A stretch of 64,000 bases of DNA from Ostrinia nubilalis (taxonomy: Eukaryota > Arthropoda > Insecta > Lepidoptera > Crambidae): contig NC_087117.1 in NCBI RefSeq assembly GCF_963855985.1, positions 3,793,001 to 3,857,000 on the forward strand, in the 5' to 3' direction. Positions within the stretch are counted from its first letter, which is position 1, and every line of letters begins with the position of its first letter. The notes under the pieces are model-generated. The model saw only the letters and a list, made by a program, of their open reading frames with translations, did no database searches and had not been told where the DNA came from. A program made the translations under genes and the position numbers. Below, piece by piece: positions 20,651 through 32,858 of the stretch.

Positions 20651-23600
20651 ACGAAGAAAATGATTAATATAATTATTACCATTACGCGCTCCATCTTACA
20701 TTAGATTACATTTAATCTGAAGGGCGCCAAGATCAAAGACGGAAACCGTGATCAGCAGTTCCCGAACTGACAGCAGATGAAATCGGAATATATTAACAGA
20801 TTAGATTGGTTTGCAAAAAAAAATGCATATAAACTCTGTGCATCGAAAAATGGACTGCTTTGTATTCAGAATTAGATGGTAGAAAGGGAGAAATTAAAGC
20901 GTTATATGCCGAATCAAGTAATCAACTATCTTAGATCCGCGATGTAAGAAATTCGAGTTTCGGGACGAAAATAAGTATAAAATTGATATGACAACCTTGA
21001 GAAAACTATGTAGTTAAAGGGCACTGTTTCTCATCAGCTAAGCCCATGTCATCATGCCTATATAGGCTCACATGAGCAGCGAGTATGGACGTACTAACTT
21101 TCCCACGATTTGAACTTTTTATTCCCTGGGATCAATGATCTTAATCATTACAAATGAGAAACCTCAGATCGGTACGTTACCTCTCTGAAATTCCTACCTC
21201 GTTTCGCCATGTTTAACTTTCCAATTATTGTGCACGACGGACAGCTGCCGATAAAAATAGTATCGAGGATTTGCAATTTGGACATAACCACCACCTCGAC
21301 ACACGAGTGCACAGTCGACAACTGTACGTAAAAAGAGTTTATTCAGTTATTTTCAGATTCCAAAAGGAATGTAGAACTCTAGGCTACGCTCGTTCGTTGG
21401 CACCGTTAGGTTTCCCGAGCGAGGCCGCGACAAGCTACTTATAATCAAAGAGCTCTATCAATAACGACTGATGTTTGAATTGGTCAATTTTAGATTTTGA
21501 TATTTTGAGCACATTTTGCTGATTAGACAATGCGCCCAACCGAAATTAAAGACTGATATTTGAATTGGTCAATTTGGGATTTGGACATTTTGAGCCCACA
21601 GAGGACATTTTGTGAATTGGACATAATGCGCCCAACTGAAGCTAGGAATCCTGTGGCCCGCCTGCAAAGTTGTTGGCCCAATGTAACAACATGTACTAGG
21701 AACATAAAAACAAAGGAAAGAAAATAAACCGCAATTAAAAAAGTCTAACTAAATTCGAACGATTAAATTCTAGAAGAATCCTCGAAAATGTTGACGACAT
21801 GCCAGCAGAACAATTTGTTGAAAAATCTTCAGACGAGACTAAGCCACTTTTTGGGCACTGCTTGGATTTAGCGGAGACTGGACTTTCGAGGGTCTTGACG
21901 AGTTGCCGTTGGATATAAAGGCAAATACTACTAAATAATCTGATAATGCATGGTCTTTGACCTTAAGCCTGTTCCAGTTGTTTTATCTTTTTATTCATGG
22001 ACTTTGAATATTCGAGCTTGGTTCAATATGCCATTGGCTGCAATTTTAAAATCGAATCGAGAAATCAATTGAAATAGTCGATCTTCCCATTTGGTTTGCG
22101 GTTGAATTTTGACTGGACCCACTGACGGCAATACCAAACAATACTGTCAAACCCGAAAATTGGAAATTGAGAAGTGGATCTTATCTAGTTGAAGGACTAA
22201 TTAAGCCCTCGGGATTATTGTGACGCCGACAACATCGGGTCAATTCGGGTCTCTTTGGAAAGACAACGAACAACGGGGTAGGTTCAACCGACGAGTTCTT
22301 TTATTTCAACAATATAAAACCTAAGACATGGTACAGAAGCTCAACGATTTGGTTTTTTATCGAAAATATTCCTTTATCAACAACAGGTAACGCCATCTAG
22401 TTATTTGTAGGAAAAGGCAACCGACTTAGTAATAAACAAATCCGCCAGGTGGCGGGCCATTACCTATAGTATTTGCCCTCACCAGTTGGCGCTACTGTAG
22501 GTAGAGTGAGGTTCTGTCACTCGCCAATGGCTAAGACAGTGAGCGCTTTGGTAGGACAATCGCATTTGTTTGCACTCACCACATTGCGCCACCGCGGCAC
22601 CGTGGAGTAAGGTACTCGTCAGTAGTGCCAACTGTTAAGTATAAAAACGATAGAGCTGCCCCCCTAGACAAAACGCACTTTTTGATCGAATCGAAAATCG
22701 AATCCGTCAAAACTCCATACAAAAAAAGGGCTTTTCGACCACTTTTCGACTGGTTTGCGATTATAATTTGCACTTTGTCTAGACCCAGTTTTTCTTAATT
22801 TCAGCTGTAAGGCTACGTTCAGATGAGCGCTCAACGTGCGTATCTAACTATATGTAGAAACGCGCGTTGTCATGTGTACTACGAGACTAAAATACATGAT
22901 TACTGTTTAAAACTTCCAAATTATAATTTTTTTTTTTTTTTTTTTTTATGTGATAGGAGGCAAACGAGCAGACGGATTACGGAAAGCAACCTTCAAATTC
23001 ACCTTTTGAAAGGATCTACGAATCGATTTCGAGGAGTAAGACTTTCTCATCATTTATTCACACTAGTGCTGTTCGAAATTATTGTTCTTATGAAAATAAT
23101 TATGTCTTTTACTTATGTAAATCTTTTTACCATATTTTAAATAACCAGTTGGCGCCACTGTCTTCGCCACTAGCATGTGATAGTGACATTTCTCTCAAGT
23201 AGCGCCAACTGGTCAACACTAAAACGTTAGCCTCCATTCCGTACTTTGAAACAATATGGACAGAAAGAAAAGAAATGCAGCCTAAGGTACAAACAACCTG
23301 CACCCTGAACAATATTCAAAAATCCTAAAAAAATGATATCATTGTACAATATTTTTCATAATAGACAAAACTTTCTTTTTAAATAACCCATTCAAGAAGT
23401 TAAAGATTATTTCATTATTAAGATGTTTAATTAAAAGCGGAAGAAAAAATTGCAATATTTCGAGACAAAACTTGACTCATAACGAAAGAATGGAATTATT
23501 CCAAAATATCTCAGATATTCAATTAGGAGCTACACGATCATTAAGATATTCTAAGAAAATCGAAGATGCGACTAAACCAATACAAAAACAATTTTCGCTG

Positions 23601-23976
23601 ACAACATAAATCAAGTAAGTATTTATTTTATTTTCATTATTTTCTTTTCGGGAGTTTCACTTCATGGCGAAGTGTAAAATATTAACGAATAAAGATTGCA
23701 TTTAAGCAAATAAAAGTGAATAACATTTTTAATATTTCTTCATCACAATCATTGGATTCCATTCGAAAATCTAATTTTTTTTTCAACAAACAGGACAACA
23801 GCATGAAAATCAACACAGCCAAGACAAAAATTAAGACCTCGTGACAGGTATATGAACAATAAGACCATCCTACTACAACACCATTTGAAAATAAATAATT
23901 CCATTTATATTTTTTTTTTCTTTTAGTTTTGACCAGAGTGCAAAAGAAAAAAAAAGACTTCAACCAACACTTCCTG

Positions 23977-24106
23977 TGGGTCTAGACAAAGTGCAAATTA
24001 TAATCGGAAACCAGTCGAAAAGTGGTCGAAAAGCCCCTTTTTTGTATGGAGTTTTGACGGATTCGATTTTTGATTCGATCAAAAAGTGCGTTTTGTCTAG
24101 GGGGGC
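23977..24106. mobile_element. Miniature element (CCCCTAGAC family) inserted only in copy B
   Basis: Copy A reads 'cacttcctgaactaaac' at 8086-8102. Copy B reads 'cacttcctg', then 130 bases from 'tgggtctagacaaagtgc' to 'ttttgtctagggggg', then 'ctgaactaaac'. CTG is duplicated, so this is a clean insertion after the duplication. The inserted sequence is the inverted form of the elements at 6781-6911 and about 22658-22788. Confidence 0.8.
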
Positions 24107-24561
24107 TGAACTAAACAAGAGTACCAACATAATCATTTAGAAATTTCAAACCATAGATGAAGATCTCTATTCGAAATATTTGAATTCGATTTTTAAAATT
24201 TTGAAAAGTATTCAAATGTAATTTGGTGTACAAACATTCAAATCAATCCGTTTATTTGGCTGACACTAACCAAATTTAAAAGTTGCTTTCCGTAAACAAA
24301 TTTTGTTAGTTATTCGTACCTGATTTTAACACTTCTGAAGTTTATTAAATTGAAGAAACTATCGTGAAGAACCAAAAAACGTTATTATTTTGAAGTTTGA
24401 TTGAATGGATATTATTTTACATTTATTTCTTCTTAATATTTTTATCTATTAAAATTATTTTTAAAACAAACTAGAATATTAGATAAAGGTATGCAGCAAT
24501 TTGATTGTAACTAAATAAAACTATCTTGTTAATAAACAATAAAAAAATCCTGACCGTTTTT

Positions 24562-26467
24562 TTAATAAATGAGTACCAGAGTCGATAGTGACAACAGTTT
24601 TAAATTTAAACGTAAATGCGGCGCGAATACGTTAAAAATTAATATTCCGAAAATTTTATAGTCCACTGTCAATGTTTTGAGTCTTGCTTGGACGGAGGAC
24701 TCAAAAAAGTGGTCTGGCATTGGAATCTTGATCTTATGGCCACAAGATTGGCCATTCCATTGGTGGAGCCAACGTTTCAAGGCACCCCCGCTGATGGCCA
24801 ACGATCTGAAAAAGTTTTACAATTATTTAAGATTTGTTGTTGATAATATGTAGACTATTAATAAGCTATAAATATTTTACATGTGTAATGAAACTAAAAA
24901 GAGATTATGTGAGACGGAGACTAAGTAAGTACCTACACTAAAAATTATAATGAAACTAGCTGTTGCCCGCGGCTTCACTTGCGTGAAATCCAGTTTGTCA
25001 CAGATCGTCGTAAATTATAATTATTCTGAGTTAATAAACAATAATACTGTAAAGTTTCATCAAAATCCATTCAGTAGTTTTTGCGTGTAAGAGTAACAAA
25101 CATCCAGACATCCTAACTATCGCATTTATTATATTAGTAGGAAGGATGCGCACGTATGCGGCATTTTACTCATTATTAGTTGCAATATGAATATTCCATG
25201 CAAATGGAAACTGCACATTAAGCCAATGACACCTATTATCAAAATTATGTAAATTCATACTTTTATTTGAGTAGGTAAGTAGCACATTTACAAATTTGGC
25301 AGTTGTAAATTTTAAGTAACTTACCTATAATGTGACTCCAGAATGTAGGCGTACAACGTCTCCTGTTCATCTTCAAATAACTGAGGACAGGGCAGGCAGG
25401 ACTGTGGAAAAACAAAATTATGCATTATACTCATATTGCAAGCAGAGAGTAAATTAACAATACTGTTTGTACAATAATCATCGTAAAATAAAGTGCAGAA
25501 ATTATTTACTTTGTAGCTGAATCAAATAAACTCAAACTATTTGCATCAAAACATTGTCAAAAGGCATTGAGTAATTTTATAAGTTTTAAAACTCTAAAAT
25601 GAGTATGTAATACTCTCATGTCTTTTGGAAATAAATATTTTTTAAACATAAATTACAAAATCGTGCTAGTCTGTGAGAGAAGAAGGATCCAGTCTAAATT
25701 AATGACACCATATAAAACCTATACATTAATAGACAGCAGACCGATAAGGATCGATTCAAGATCTCTTACCATTTTAGTGACTGTTGTACGCTCGCTCTTG
25801 ACCCAAAGTCTCAGGTATTGTTGCTATGATGGGAACTAGCTCAATCCAGCAATATTCAGGTCCAATGATGGCCCAGGAACATTCTGTTGAAGGTAGAAAT
25901 TGTTTATTTATGTTAGGATAAGTAACAAGTACACTCGCAGCTCTTTGTGGTATAATTTTAAGATATTTAATTACTAGCTAGAATTTTATACACAGTTTAA
26001 ACACAGCCATATCAGAATGCTGTAGTGTTAGGGCTACTTTTGCTCCATATGTTCAGAATACTAAACATTGTGAAATGTTCGAATGTTTAATTATGTAAAA
26101 TTGTCTTACTACATTAAATTACAAAGGGTTTTTTAATTAAAAAACCATCCCGGCTGCCTACTAGCACATCCCATTCCATAAAAAAAAATCCGGGGACTCC
26201 CGGATAATTTGTCGGAGTTTGTCGGATGGAATTTTATCAATTAAATTCACGTAGTCATGTCCAAAACAGCTTGAAAAAGTAGTTTTAATGAACGTTAAAT
26301 TGAAAATAAATCTGGTCAATGTTGAACTAGCTGGCTAGTATTGATAAATGTTTAACTAAATTGACAAAATCATGATGAAGGTAGGTACTTACATGACTGG
26401 TGAATCGCGCGATGTGCCCTCGGAGCTCTCCATTGGTTCTTCTGACTGCAACGTGATGCAGATAAAC
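24562..26467 (-). CDS. Last three exons of an unrecognised spliced gene
   Basis: On the minus strand three segments join in frame through GT-AG introns: 26467-26393 (25 codons), 25401-25325 (25 codons plus 2 bases) and 24805-24562 (ends with a stop). The product part reads VYLHHVAVRRTNGELRGHI..., then SCLPCPQLFEDEQETLYAY..., then SLAISGGALKRWLHQWNGQ..., about 131 residues. Phases agree at both junctions, donors are gtaagt-like and acceptors end in ag, which is strong support for a real gene. The last 30 or so residues are hydrophobic and look less conserved. The N-terminal part was not found. A possible 5' exon with a donor near 26688 has stops in the needed frame. I do not recognise the family. 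Confidence 0.6.
24955..25146. repeat. Common lepidopteran interspersed repeat ('cccgcggctt' type)
   Basis: It runs from 'actagctgttgcccgcggct' to 'tcgcatttattatattagta'. The middle contains 'ttcagtagtttttgcgtg', shared in inverted form with 44485-44593 and related to 61076-61411. It lies in an intron of the gene at 24562-26467. Confidence 0.7.
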
Positions 26468-27308
26468 CTGTTTAATTGAACAAACAACGATTATAATCTT
26501 ACAATCAAGCCACGAGAGCAGTTTGATAAAAATTTACGTAGGTAGGTAGGTACCTACCTACTCGTAGAAAATGTCGGCCGTTGTTGAATAATTGAGTATA
26601 AATCGGTACAAGGTACACAAAATGTTTGAAAGTAAATACACGTAAACACAGTAGCAAAGGAAGTAATGTAAACTATTCAAACTTACTTGAAAAGTTGTTT
26701 GAAAACAGATCACTTTTTTTCTTCAACCACCAACTCGCACGCCGCCGGAAAAGTGAAAATTCCCATAAACAACGTAGAGGAGGATGTTCGACAGGATATG
26801 ACGTTTTTGTAAGGACTGCCATTGACATAACTTTAATTTCCTCAAAATAATAAATATTTTAACCAAATCTATATAAAAGAAATGTCACATTCGTTATTAA
26901 TTATTGCACTAGTGAATCAATTTGATTATGTAAATTTTAGGAATATTATAAAGTTTTTATGTCTACTCCGATTAACTCAATTCAAGAAAATGTTATCTTC
27001 CAAAAACTATAAATACCCATAATAATTGGGAAAGTACATTTACTGGTAGCCTCGCAGAAACATGTCTACCAACATAATAATAAAATAGTGATGTACTATC
27101 TAGCTAGCTCAGTAACATGAAATAGCTCATTTTCTACGAGCAAATAGCATCTTATGGAGAAGACATATGGTCCGCGGACAAAATTTTGATTTTGAATTTG
27201 ACCGTGTTGATACACGAGTTTCCTCATACGAAAAGTAGTATGTGTGTGCTACACATATTAATTAAATGGTGCTACACAACACACTTTATGGTATCGAATA
27301 CATTTTAA
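26468..27308. other. Upstream flank of the unrecognised gene
   Basis: AT-rich. A short frame (26626-26850) has no support. Candidate upstream exon sequence near 26690-26820 could not be joined in frame. Nothing else was seen. Confidence 0.4.
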
Positions 27309-27486
27309 CCCACTTGTTACTAGCGTTTGATATACGGATCAACATAAAAATTAAATTATTATAAACAATGAGGGTGATTTCTGATAACATTGTTTATGTT
27401 AAACGATTCATATGGGGTCCCTTTGTCCATCAGAAGTGTTTTGTTCTACATTGGGTGTCACATTTCAATCGTAAGCGTTTTGTTGT

Positions 27487-28254
27487 TTTCGTAAAGAAGA
27501 ACGGTCATCTGTGACCCAGGCCCGACAGAAACGAGACATAGCTCAGTTTTTTTGTCATGTCTTAATTAGTTAAATTATATATTTTTTATATTCGAAATCT
27601 ATGTATAACACCAAAATATTACCCTTTGTTTTTGTTCAGGCGTTATACAAAAACTAATACAAAATGCCTATTTATCACCAAAATTGGTAAATGTATGTAC
27701 CTAAATGTCTATTACAGCTGCTATGGAATGTATCTAGGTGACCTGGAGAAGATAGAGCTGGATTATACAGGGTGGAAACGAGAAGTTACAAAATCCAAAA
27801 ATTCAATGTTACCAGCTTCCATAATCTGTAACCTATTATTGGTACCATTTGAAGGAGCTCGTGAAGCACTTTCAGAATCAGTAACTAGTTTTTCGATATC
27901 TTGTATAGTTTAGAAATAATCGAGTGAGATCACTTATCGTTCCATAATTATGTATAACCACCCTGTATAATCCGGCTGTATCTCCAGGTCACCTAGATAC
28001 ATTCCATAGCAGCTGTAATAGACATTTAGGTATATACAAATACCAATTTTGGTGATAAATAGGCATTTTGTATTAGTTTTTGTATAACGCCTGAACAAAA
28101 ACAAAGGGTAATATTTTGGTGTTATACATAGATTTCGAATATAAAAAATATATAATTTAACTAATTAAGACATGACAAAAAAACTGAGCTATGTCTCGTT
28201 TCTGTCGGGTCTGGGTTTTTTTTGTATGGGCCGTGACCGTTCTTCTTTTACGAT
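27487..28254. repeat. Large inverted repeat inside the piggyBac-like element
   Basis: About 300 bases at 27487-27787 ('gaagaacggtcatctgtgac' ... 'tatacagggtgg') recur inverted at 27955-28254. They differ by few changes and are separated by about 170 bases. Weaker inverted similarity continues outward ('ttactagcgtt...tacggatca' at 27318 and 28400-28426). The structure could form a long hairpin in RNA. Confidence 0.8.
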
Positions 28255-28461
28255 GACTTTTTCAAGGTGAATACAAACATGATAAGTATTTATTCTAAAG
28301 TATTTCTTGACGAAATATGAAAGTTTGTAGCCCACTTTTTGTAAATCGATAACATAATTATAAACATTTTTATAGTAACTGTTACTAATTCAACGTTAAA
28401 CTTAGTGATCCGTATAAGGAACGCTAGTAATATGAGCTGCGGTATTTTGTTGTTTTAGCGC

Positions 28462-28689
28462 ATGCCTTCGAGGCCTTTTCCTTTAAATGAAATCATTGAA
28501 GAATTGGAGAAAAATGAAGATGATTGTATCCCTAACTCAATCACAATTTTCCCGCCGGAAAATCCGGAAAATTGTAATGGTGACTTAACCACAGAGAACT
28601 CTGGTGATGAAAATAAAGTACCAATAAATTTGCCTGGATTACAATTGAGAGCCCACATAGAAATCACTAGAGAATTCTTCATCCAGTGA
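28462..28689 (+). pseudogene. PiggyBac transposase N-terminal fragment
   Basis: The 75-codon frame (MPSRPFPLNEIIEELEKNED...) has an acidic N-terminus, the phrase 'TTENSGDENKVPINLPGLQL', and a Ser/Asp/Glu-rich tail after a stop. This is the usual layout of the disordered N-terminus of piggyBac-family (PGBD) transposases. No DDD catalytic domain follows. The call rests on this remembered pattern plus the TTAA-flanked element around it. Confidence 0.6.
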
Positions 28690-29352
28690 TGATGAAGAAG
28701 ACTGCATCCCGTCAGCTTAGATTGCCAATTATGCCCTAGACAGGGTCAGTCATGTTTGAAGATATGAAGAAATTATTGTTTGTACGAGTAAATGAGATGA
28801 TTTAGTGTGGTTACAGTTGCTTCAAATGCATTGAAAATTGCGCCAACTGTCAAAACCAAGAGATTTTCTCCGCCACATAAACAGAGGAGAAGTATTTTCA
28901 CATCTCAAATTCAGTCATATAATAGGTACACATTTTTTTATGAAACTCACGCTTTGATACAAATACAATGTTTTTTGCAAGAAATATAAAATTAGCCTTT
29001 ATCCCAGAAAATGTTTTGGGCATAATTATTTATACAGTTCACACTGCTGGAATTAAATTTGAAAAATAATCAATTTAACTCTGAATATTATTTTATTAAT
29101 GAATATTCCATATTTTATGCAAATACTTTAATAACTTACGCAAGTCGCAAAAAGTAGGTATTATCTCTAAGTTCATACAAGTGGCCGTACATATTACTAG
29201 CGTTCCGTATATCAAACACCATTTTCCAGCGTTTCCGTAAGACCAATATTTTTTTTTGTATTTTTCCTGTTGCCTTGATGCATTAAATAGCCGATATATG
29301 CAAAATCACAGGAATCGTAAGAAAAAAGGGATATCCGTAACAACTGGGTTAA

Positions 29353-31454
29353 TGTACCACCACTTCGAAGAAGACTATGACAAGAAAAGAAAATAATTTA
29401 ACCACACCTACACAAGTGGTGGCAAATTGCGGTCTACTAATATTGTAAGTAAAGGAAATATTTGATTGTATGTATTGAAAAGGCTCCAATGATGATACTA
29501 CTGAACCTTTAGGCTTTATCGGCTAAAACATACAAGAATTTTGAATAATAATGCTCTTACCAACTTTATTTCGGAAAGATATCTTTTTGTAATTTATGTC
29601 TGACAACATTTCGTGGCATTGTACCTACGAAATGGTGAGTTATTGTGGCATAGATGGCTTGGATACTCTTAGTTTACTTTGTCCCTTTTTATTTTCCCAT
29701 GGGAATTAACGACAGAAAATAATTTTGCTGATAATTATTACGTAGGCGCTTTGGAACGAAATTAAAGTTTTGATAGCTTCTTTCATTCAACTTTTGATGA
29801 GGGTTGCAAGAGAGATGTTCTCTCTTGAATTCTGTTCGCTATAATCTTATTCTGGCTTTATAAATCGAGCATAATGCTGTTAATGCTTTGTGATCGAACC
29901 CGGACAGAATCTAAAATCTTACTATTATACCTCCTACATTTTGTAAGAACAAATGAATATCTATCGAGGATTTTACTATAGTAGTCTTTGATTTTACTGT
30001 TAGTCGACATCTCCTTTATTTAATCGGAACATCCACCACACCAAACATTTTGTCACACTGAACCGACTATACAACTATTACGTAGTTCAGTAGCTTAGTA
30101 GGTACTAAAATGAGAATACTCACAATCGGCTGAAAATCAAATCAGCAAAAGCGTTAGTGTGATCTTCCGCAAGGCAATTAAATCAATCGATCATCATCTA
30201 TAAAGTGTGCCCGTTTTATTTATTAGGCCTCTGCTTCAAATTTTGCGGGGCGACGACGAGTGGAAATCCGGTAGCTCTCGCTTCAAGCGAAATTCGTTGC
30301 AGAACGTCATAATATAAGAGCAATCTTGTTTGGCAGAAGACCTGGCTGGCTAGCAAAGGCCAAAGGCCAGGCCTATAGTCTGACCAGACGGCCTCGGCAC
30401 TGGCCGAAGGGAGTCCTAATCGGAACAGTGCCATCTTGGTCCAAATGAAGCAAGGATTACAATAAAATACCCGTTTATTTCAATCATATTATTATTATTG
30501 TGTATAAAGTATAAAAATAAATCACATAATTTGAGTATTTAACAATACTGACATGAAAGCAGACGTTTTACGTGTAGTTACGGTTACTATATGAACATTA
30601 TTATTAACAGGTAACTATGACGATATGTATGTAGTCAACTTATACACAAAACCAAGTCGTATTATAAAATCATTCATTCTCATTAATATTAACATTAGTA
30701 AATACGCAACTTATTCAATAAGTTAGCTATACTTACAAACAGTTTTTGTTTAATCATTATTTCTTTAACAATAAAGTTTGTTATACAATTAAAAATAATT
30801 TAACAATCAAGTAAGTACTATACAAACAAAGTCCACTGCAATAGCAATTTTAGTTTGAATGTCAACAGCATTTTTAGTGGGAATATACATTCACCCATTA
30901 ACCTATTTAATATGTAAAAATATTACCTACTGACATTCAGTGGGTAGGAATACTTACTGTAAATCTTAAAAATTCTTACTTAAACATTATTCATTAATAT
31001 TAATCTGTAAAATCAACACTTACAATTATTATTATGCTTACATTCTAATAAAATGTTTATAAAAGTAAACAATAAGAGGTTTTAGCTGCAACCATGCACT
31101 GAGATCAATTTTTAAAATAGTCATGATGAAGTAGGCGTTAATGTATATTATTTAGACAACATTGAATTTAAAGAATGTCCTACAATCCATCTCTGTAAAA
31201 ATGGATTTTTTCTAAATATAAAAGTATGACAGAATATTATTTTAAATACATCACTATTCGATTTTCAGTCACAATTCTTCATGATTCTGACATAAAAATC
31301 ACTGAAACAATAAGATTTCATAATTTAAAATAATATACACCAAAATACTGACTGATTTTGTAGACTAAATTATACCAATAATTCGACTACAAAGGTCAAT
31401 AATTAGTGTAACGAAGTATTGATTACAAAAGTCATTAAGTACACAAGTAATGAT
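29353..31454. other. Intergenic stretch, no firm gene
   Basis: A 72-codon minus frame at 30434-30216 (MALFRLGLPSASAEAVWSDY...) has a protein-like composition and lies in a GC-richer patch. It lacks other support and no family is recognised. 30480-31454 is very AT-rich and probably includes the 3' untranslated region of the minus-strand gene that ends at 31455. Confidence 0.4.
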
Positions 31455-32858
31455 TTAATATTGATTTGAATCCTCCGTATTATCAATTTCTTTTTTTATA
31501 ACTAATGTCTCAACACTGGCAAATGACCGAATTTCATCATTTTCAGATTGACGTGTTCCATTATTTAAGATATCTGTAAATAATTTATTGGTGTCTTTAT
31601 TTGCAGAGTTACTACTGCCGAAAGATTCTTCAGGGTTTCTATGGACCTGTGTACAGTGAACCAAATACCCCGGTGAAACATTCAGTTTGTAGCCGGGAGA
31701 AACAGAAAAACTATATGCATGCTTCACTTGCATTTTACCGAGCTGCGCGTTAATATTTGAAGGTTTTAAAGAATTATGAGAGCAAGATACACTATCTGTG
31801 TATTGTGTTACGTGAAGTGTATCAGGGTCATATCCAAGTATTTCTTTAGCATGCGCACTTGAGTAATATCCTACATTTTTGTTAATTTTTGTATCCCTGA
31901 TAGGTGGGTGGTTTAAAAACTTCGTTCTTTTGTCAAATGCCGGAGATTCGGTGGAAATTGGTGCTGGTGATGAGATATTTCCAGAAGGGACGGATTGATT
32001 AGGCGGATTTATAGTTTTAGTCAATGTTGCCAGTGGTATAGAACATTTCAAACTTATATTGTTTGTACTAGGTGTTGTTGGTTGAATATTTTTAACGGAT
32101 ACCTTTTGTTGGAACACATTGTTGGTAGGAGAATTGGTCCCAGTATTAGTGAGTTGATTATTCTTAATTTCAGTTGTCTTTGAAGCTTTCCTCTTAGAAT
32201 TTTCTTTGTTGGATGTAGATTTTCTGCCCCCTGAAATATACATGTAGCACATAAATAGTCTATTTTTAACATAAGTTACAGATTGTATTGTAAAAAATAA
32301 AAACTACATCTCATCTCATATCATCAATCTTTCTTTCTTTAATTCCTTCATACAATTAAATACTTCATGAAAATCAACAATTAGAAGATTGACCTTAATT
32401 TCTGTAGACAGTCCAAAAGTAAACCTTTGCCACTACCTACCCTCAATAAATTATTACAGCTAAGAATTTACGATTTAGGTACAAATCCATGAATATAACT
32501 CACCTGTCGAGTCTTTCTTTGTATCTAATTTTATTTTTTTGCTTCGGGAGTCCTCTGAACTCTCAGATTTCGATTTCCTGGAGCTGGATGTGTGCGCGTC
32601 GTGACTGGCCTCAGTCACTAAGTTTTTTAAATCCAAACCCAACTCCGTTTTTGCTACCATTAGTTCCATGTTGCCCAGGATTGTCTGGCTTTTAACGACA
32701 GCATCCATGGCCCGGATCTTTTCGTGCCTGAGTTTTAGTAAATGCGCTCGTGCTTCGAAGTTGGATTTCGCAATTTCACTCTTGATATTCTTCAATGATC
32801 TTTCTAAATCTCTGAGCAACTTTTCAATGTTGTGCAGGTCCTCATTTAACTCTGCCAT
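31455..32858 (-). CDS. Uncharacterised coiled-coil protein, 376 residues, two exons
   Basis: Exon 1 is 32858-32504 and exon 2 is 32230-31455, joined by a GT-AG intron. The coding length is 1131 bases with matching phase (G split 1/2). The ATG at 32858 is in an ideal context (accATGG); the frame upstream of it is leader. Residues 2-75 (AELNEDLHNIEKLLRDLERS...) are charged and heptad-like, so probably a coiled coil. A Ser/Lys-rich stretch with KKIKLDTKK near 110 could be a nuclear localisation signal. The rest is Asn/Ser/Thr-rich and probably disordered, ending VIKKEIDNTEDSNQY. I do not recognise the family. Broken copies of both exons occur at 2650-2935, 4460-4775 and 20333-20650, so this is the intact member of a group of fragments. 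Confidence 0.75.

Larger units (their letters stand above)
18338..24503. repeat. Copy B of the duplicated block
   Basis: This is the partner of 3166-8491 in the same orientation. It is longer because of a 625-bp solo LTR (18579-19203) and a 130-bp miniature element (23977-24106), both absent from copy A. Copy A carries about 40 bases near 3240-3280 that are missing here. After 24503 the two copies lose all similarity. The close match over about 4.3 kb indicates a recent duplication or conversion event. Confidence 0.9.
27309..29348 (+). mobile_element. PiggyBac-like element flanked by TTAA
   Basis: The left end is TTAA followed by CCCACTTGTTACTAGCG. The right end is ATCCGTAACAACTGGG followed by TTAA (29349-29352). 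The inverted termini share CCCAsTTGTTAC, and TTAA is the obligate piggyBac target. Inside are a fragment of a piggyBac-type transposase N-terminus (28462-28689), a large internal palindrome, and extra copies of 'ttactagcgtt' at about 28420 and 29190. It cannot encode a transposase and is non-autonomous. Confidence 0.75.

Noticed and set aside
3166..24503. The two 5.3-kb copies as the LTRs of one giant retroelement
   Set aside because: They have no TG...CA ends, no 5-bp duplication, and no gag-pol region between them. The LINE and Harbinger sequences between them are independent insertions.
30216..30434. 72-codon minus-strand gene
   Set aside because: The composition is protein-like, but there is no homology I can name, no splice partner and no promoter evidence. 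It is left as a note in the intergenic entry.
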